From: Pardosa pseudoannulata
Lineage: Eukaryota > Arthropoda > Arachnida > Araneae > Lycosidae
Reading direction: 5' to 3'
NCBI GenBank assembly: GCA_032207245.1
Contig: CM063508.1
Coordinates: 114,883,302 to 114,947,301, forward strand
DNA: 64,000 nt
The notes below the pieces were generated by a model. It was not told the origin of the DNA and did not search any database. It was given only the letters and a program-made list of their open reading frames with translations. The translations under genes were made by a program, and so were the position numbers. Numbering within the stretch: the first letter of the stretch is position 1; the number at the start of each line of letters is the position of its first letter. Shown here piece by piece: positions 58,928 to 64,000 of this stretch.

Positions 58928-61900
58928 CTAAAAAGAGAAAAATTTCAAACTGAGTTATGTAATAAGAAAGATATATACTGATATAGCTGATGAAAATTTG
59001 ATTTTCTAAGAAAGCAATAATGTAGTACATATTATGTTATATGGTACATTTACACACATATGGTAACATGAATTAACAACTGTGTTTGTATGCACCAATT
59101 AAAAAAAAAAACCATGCATTTATTTTAATTATTAAAATTTAATTATTTTATTATTAAAATTTAAAAATTTAAACTAAAATAATGATTGAGATAAAATAAT
59201 TTAATGTATTTATAAATCAAATATTTTTAATGAATTAATAATTTGATATTAATTCAAAAAGAAAACATTGTACATTTAGCATATAATAAAACTACATAGT
59301 TTGGTCTTTAAAATACATGATTTCTTCAAAGTAATGAAAATCATGTTTAATATTAAGTAAATTACTATAATATTAAACCTGATAAAGCTTTAAAAAATAC
59401 CCATTTTTTTCATAAAACAGAAAAGCAGTGTGAACACAAAAATACACAAGCATATCAGACCTGATGTATAGTCATTAAACATCATATTTCTTCTATAGTG
59501 CTGAAAATTCCATAATGTACATTTTTAATTATTTGAAAAGTAAATCTGAATAATGAAGAATAAAATATCTATTTGATTAATTTAAATTTAGTTGAAAACA
59601 TAGAGAAACTTTTTAAATAACTGAGGAATCTCCCAATAAAAAACTCCAGAAATAGAAAAATATTTTAGAAATGAATGTTTTCCCACCAACTTTTACATCA
59701 AAATATGATTATTATTATACATAATCTAATTATATGTCATGTCAGGAATAACAAAATTTAGTTAAGACATGAAATATATTCAACCATCACACATATAATT
59801 TTGGAATTTATTCCCAAAATTTATTCAGGATAAGTAAAGGTTTAAAAAATTTTAAAAAGAGAGATTTTAAATTTGTAACTGAGTTAATTGTTAGATACAC
59901 ATTACTTCATCCAACTGTTATAAGTTTTGATCTTCTAGACTTGACTGGTAAATTTAGTATACATTTTTAGCAATTTTAGTTCTGGTTTCTGGAGTATGGA
60001 AATAATTATATTTTACGAGCAATACATAAAATGTATAAATAACAGGGATGACAGTTATTTTTACTTGCTTTTCTAATCTTGTCTGTGCCTTTTATAAGCT
60101 GGACTCTTTTACTGAGGCATATTTCAATGATATTTTCATTAAAATAACTTACCAACATATGGTGATACATAAAATAAATCTATGTATTATTTAGAGTTGT
60201 CTGCATAAACAAAATTTAAATTTACAAGCAAATAATTAGTTATATTCATAAACCTTAAAAAAATATTTTTTTTGCATAACATTCTAGAAAATTTGAATGA
60301 CATTAAAAAATAATAGGTTTCATATTAGTAATATTAAAAAAATTGGGCAAAATATAAGAGAATAATGAAGTATGCTTTTCTACCAGATGTTATAAAATTA
60401 AATTTTTTTTGAATAATTAGAAATTATTTATATTTATCATTGAAATCTTAATTTTATTCTATTTATTTTGACTATATGCATTGAGGTCACTATATTCAGA
60501 TTCCCAAATAACATAATGGAATTCAAAATATTTTACAATTGAAATATCTATTAAAGAGTTTAATAGAAGTTAAAAATTATTAAAAGTTTTACTTATACCT
60601 AATCATATAGAACTGAAGGTGCCTTGCAAGGAGTATTAAGTATTAATCTTTCTTAAGCATTAATCTACAAAGATTATTACTTAAGTGACACTATATTTTT
60701 TTAGGAAGAGAGTATTAAATTTTAAGAACATTTACAGAAAGCAAAAAGTAGGGAAAATAAGTAAAATAAAATGATTACTAACTTAAAACAAGTATCAAAA
60801 CAAGAATTTTTAAGGTAGCTGATCTAAAAATGGAATGAACTCTGCTTAAAGTATTAGCAACTAATGTAGCAACATAGATTTTCTAATATCCCAATTTTAT
60901 TCATATTGCATTGGGATGAATGATGTTTAAGAAGTTTTAAACAAAGCCTTCGGTCAGTTTATCTCTTTAATGCCAGAGGTTTTTTTTTGTCAAATTCATG
61001 TCGAAGCATATTGAGATATAATCAAATCTAAGTTATTAATTAAATTATTAAATTGTTAATTTTGAATAATATTAATTTATTAATTAATTAAATTTAAGTT
61101 ATTATGACTGCACAGAATAAAATAAATATGAAGTTTAAGCAACTTCGAATATTACAGTATGTCACATAGTGATCAGCTATGGTTTTAAACATCATAAGAT
61201 GCCAATATATATAAAAAAGAAAAATCTTCATGAAAAAAGATTTATCTGGTATTACATCTAAAATAAGTACCGTGAAGTGGAGTTTTATAATAGATAAAGC
61301 AATTTGTCATAATTTCAGTTAATGTACCTTCCAAAAAAGTAAATTAATATGGGGTGTTTGAAAAATCATAAAGTGTTGATCCAAATGAAAGATTTATAAA
61401 TAATAGAAATAACTTGACATTTTTATAAATTGTTTATCTGACTGCCCTCTATCTACTCTCGAAAGGAAAACTAATAAAACATTCCTATAAATAAAATACA
61501 TAAATGTTTATAAATGAAACATAAATAATTCGTCTAATAAAACATAAAAATTCTACAAGCTATTTTTTCACAGTATCTAAAATGAGACTAGGCATTAAAA
61601 GGTTAAAAAGTGGAAATAATTTAGAGAACACCAAAAAAGTATTTCATGAGTTATTTGACAGGGAAATATACAACAATAGTGCTTTTAATGACCAATCAGT
61701 GCTGTAAGAATGACATTTAATCACTACTGAGAATGGTAAAGAAGAGAAGTGATGTATGGTGAGTTACTTGCCTGTCTCCACTGTCTTTTTTTATTAGGAT
61801 TCATGCTTATACCCTAGATGAAGCTAAGGTATAAAATTTTTGAATGAAACATATGTTAGCAAAATTGTTCATACATAAATATGTCACTTAATTGCTTTGT

Positions 61901-64000
61901 TTTAAATCAGTACATACATCTAGAATTAAATATTCACATGATCTAGTGTTAATGTTTAATGGTTTCAAGTAAATATAATAAATAGAAATGGCTAAATGTG
62001 TTAAAATAATATGTTTTCTTTTCAAAGACTTTTAAATGGATTTAATAAACTGCATGTCAAAATACCAATGTATCTCATTCTACTGAGTTAAAGAAATCTT
62101 AAAGAGAGAAAAAATTAACATGAGTAGATATATTTTCCAAAAATAAATTAAAAAAAAATGAAATGAAACTATTGATTCAGAATTTAAAAAAAAATGTATG
62201 GATACATAAATTTTACAAAAATACAATTCCTGTTCTTAGAATAAACACTTGCATATTATAAACAACTACACTTTAGAAACTACATATGAACATGCAATTA
62301 ATGAAAAAAATATTAATTCTAAAATTTTTTAATATTACCTATATACTGATAATGTGAGACAACAAAATGAGTAATAAGAACATTCGAATATTACGTAAAA
62401 ATGGTAAAAAATGTACTAAAATCTTTCATCAAATCTGAAAGATAATGAATTATATAATAATGTTATTTTACAGACATAAAAACTATATTTCACTAAAAAA
62501 TTGTTTAACTAAACCAAATTTTGGTGTAAAAGTTTTTACTTAAACATACATATAACTATTAAAAACAATACCATTATTTTCGACTATGTTTAAAGAAACG
62601 TTATTTAAAATATTTTACTACAAACTGACAACTAATGTGTACTGAAATTATTTCATGCTTACCCTTAAATTTTATAAGCAAAACCTTTGAAAAATATGAA
62701 TAAATACGGAGGTTTCATTCTTTTTAAAACTAAAGATATCTAAATAAATACGTGCATTTATTTAAAAAATAAATTTTAACGTAATTGATCATTTAACCTT
62801 TTATTATAATTTTACTATATAAAATACAAGAGTACTTAAAATTCACGATTTAAATAAAGACACCTTCAGCAATATTGTATCAATAGTCAAATTAATAATT
62901 TATCAACTTCAACACATGTTAACACACGTATGCCATTTAAAAATTATAACAATACTTACAAATTACAAATAACAAAGAATAAAAATTTCTTTATCGCATG
63001 ATAAAAAGAAAAAAATATCGCTTTCAGATTTATCCATAAAAGCAACTGGAAACGCTAACTGCATTAAAAACACTAATAGTAACATTCCTAAACTCCAGTG
63101 TTATAAAATTTTATATTTGCCTATTTAGGATAAAGAGCCAAAACAGCATCAGCCGGTTCATCAGTAGATACACGGGATCTAGTTCTGATGTCTACAATCG
63201 ATAAACACTACAGTTGCATCCATTAAAATCACGGTAGCAGGTCATAAAAAATCTTTCATATCACAAGCACAACGACCTTTATTACATAAATCCTCACAAT
63301 GATCTTAATAGAACGAGGGGATGAACATGTACTACCTCTGGAAACAAATATCCAATCTTCTCAGCTGCTTTTAAGAGAAGCATCCATGATTCTGCTGAAC
63401 AGAATGTTGAGGACGACAACAAAGGATCCTCCGATCTTCATCACGCAAAACACAGCCATCAAAACTTCAGAATGGTTAAATTTAAAGAATACTAATAGAA
63501 GATAATAAGAGGAAGAAGTTAAGGAACGCTAACCCTTGGCTATGTATAAATAAAAAGGATAATACTGACTAGATGGTGCAACAGCTTAACTGGTCGCCTC
63601 TTACTACTCTACTGATACACTTACGTTTCGTCACAGGTTAAAGGAATATGTCCGTTGCTCCCCACGGCGCTTCCCAATGCTTTGCCGATCGATCAGAGGA
63701 GTAAGAAATGCATTTTCGAGAAAAATTTGGGTTTTTAAAACGATGATTAGAAATCCGTACTAAAATCAGAAAAGTTTGTTCCTCTTTGATTTAATGAATG
63801 AAAAATTTAAAGATATTTAAAGTATAATTTAAATAAAATGTTCTTTAATTCTGTAATAGGAATTCTATAATATAAAAATTAAACTAGACTTAAAATTCCG
63901 AAAAAGAAAAGATACATATACGCATATATTTAATTTACTGAGCTTCTTTTGATTTGATGAATTTGAATTTTATATAATTTATTTTCATAAATCAAGATAA
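58928..64000. other. Upstream Shab region; AT-rich, possible distal first exon near 63.1-63.7 kb
   Basis: From 58.9 to 63.0 kb I see no exon, TE or RNA gene. From about 63.1 to 63.7 kb the sequence is less AT-rich, with several GC-containing segments (for example around 63,650-63,700) and a TATAAATA on the plus strand near 63,545. This could be a first noncoding exon or promoter of Shab or of an unseen gene. No coding family is recognised. Confidence 0.3.

Overview
The window is eukaryotic nuclear DNA. It is very AT-rich, has long GT-AG introns and abundant transposable-element (TE) debris, and shows no bacterial gene structure. The best-supported content is a nearly complete voltage-gated potassium channel gene of the Kv2/Shab family on the minus strand, in five coding exons between 58,687 and 25,904. 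All exon junctions keep the reading frame, giving a predicted protein of about 1,187 residues. The invertebrate-type long C-terminal tail, the TE families (tRNA-derived SINEs, a Helitron, an RTE/BovB-type LINE endonuclease, hAT and piggyBac-like MITEs) and the base composition suggest an arthropod, perhaps a chelicerate such as a spider. The species-level guess is inference only.

Layout: 1-1,727 is intron. At 1,728-1,802 (minus) there is a small first coding exon that I read as the start of an Additional sex combs-like (Asx/ASXL) gene, whose remainder lies off the left edge. Behind it is a promoter-like patch with a GTCACGTGAC palindrome. From 4.9 to 5.7 kb there are SINEs and TA repeats. From 5.7 to 25.9 kb is AT-rich, gene-free DNA lying 3' of Shab, interrupted by one Helitron at 22.5-23.6 kb and a strong hairpin at 25.1 kb. 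Shab exons 5, 4 and 3 (cytoplasmic tail) lie at 25.9-32.6 kb, separated by two introns, one with long CA/TA microsatellites. An 18-kb intron (32.6-50.6 kb) holds most of the recognisable TEs: two SINE families, several hAT-type elements, a piggyBac-like MITE with a hAT MITE inside it, and a long inverted repeat. Exon 2 (S1 to S6, 50.6-51.5 kb) is separated by a 6.5-kb intron, containing a tandemly repeated LINE fragment, from exon 1 (N terminus and T1 domain, 57.9-58.7 kb). Upstream of 58.9 kb is probably a 5' UTR intron or promoter region.

Biology: the channel assembles through its T1 domain (H-x5-C-x20-CC zinc site present). It senses voltage through an S4 almost identical to that of vertebrate Kv2 and conducts through a TVGYG filter. 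In the tail there is a short motif (residues 662-671) that aligns with the Kv2.1 clustering signal, the phospho-FFAT motif that binds VAP proteins at ER-plasma membrane junctions. Shab and the putative Asx gene are on the same strand, with Shab transcribed toward the Asx promoter.

Limits: exon boundaries come from splice consensus and reading phase, not transcripts. TE boundaries come from terminal repeats and target-site duplications read by eye.
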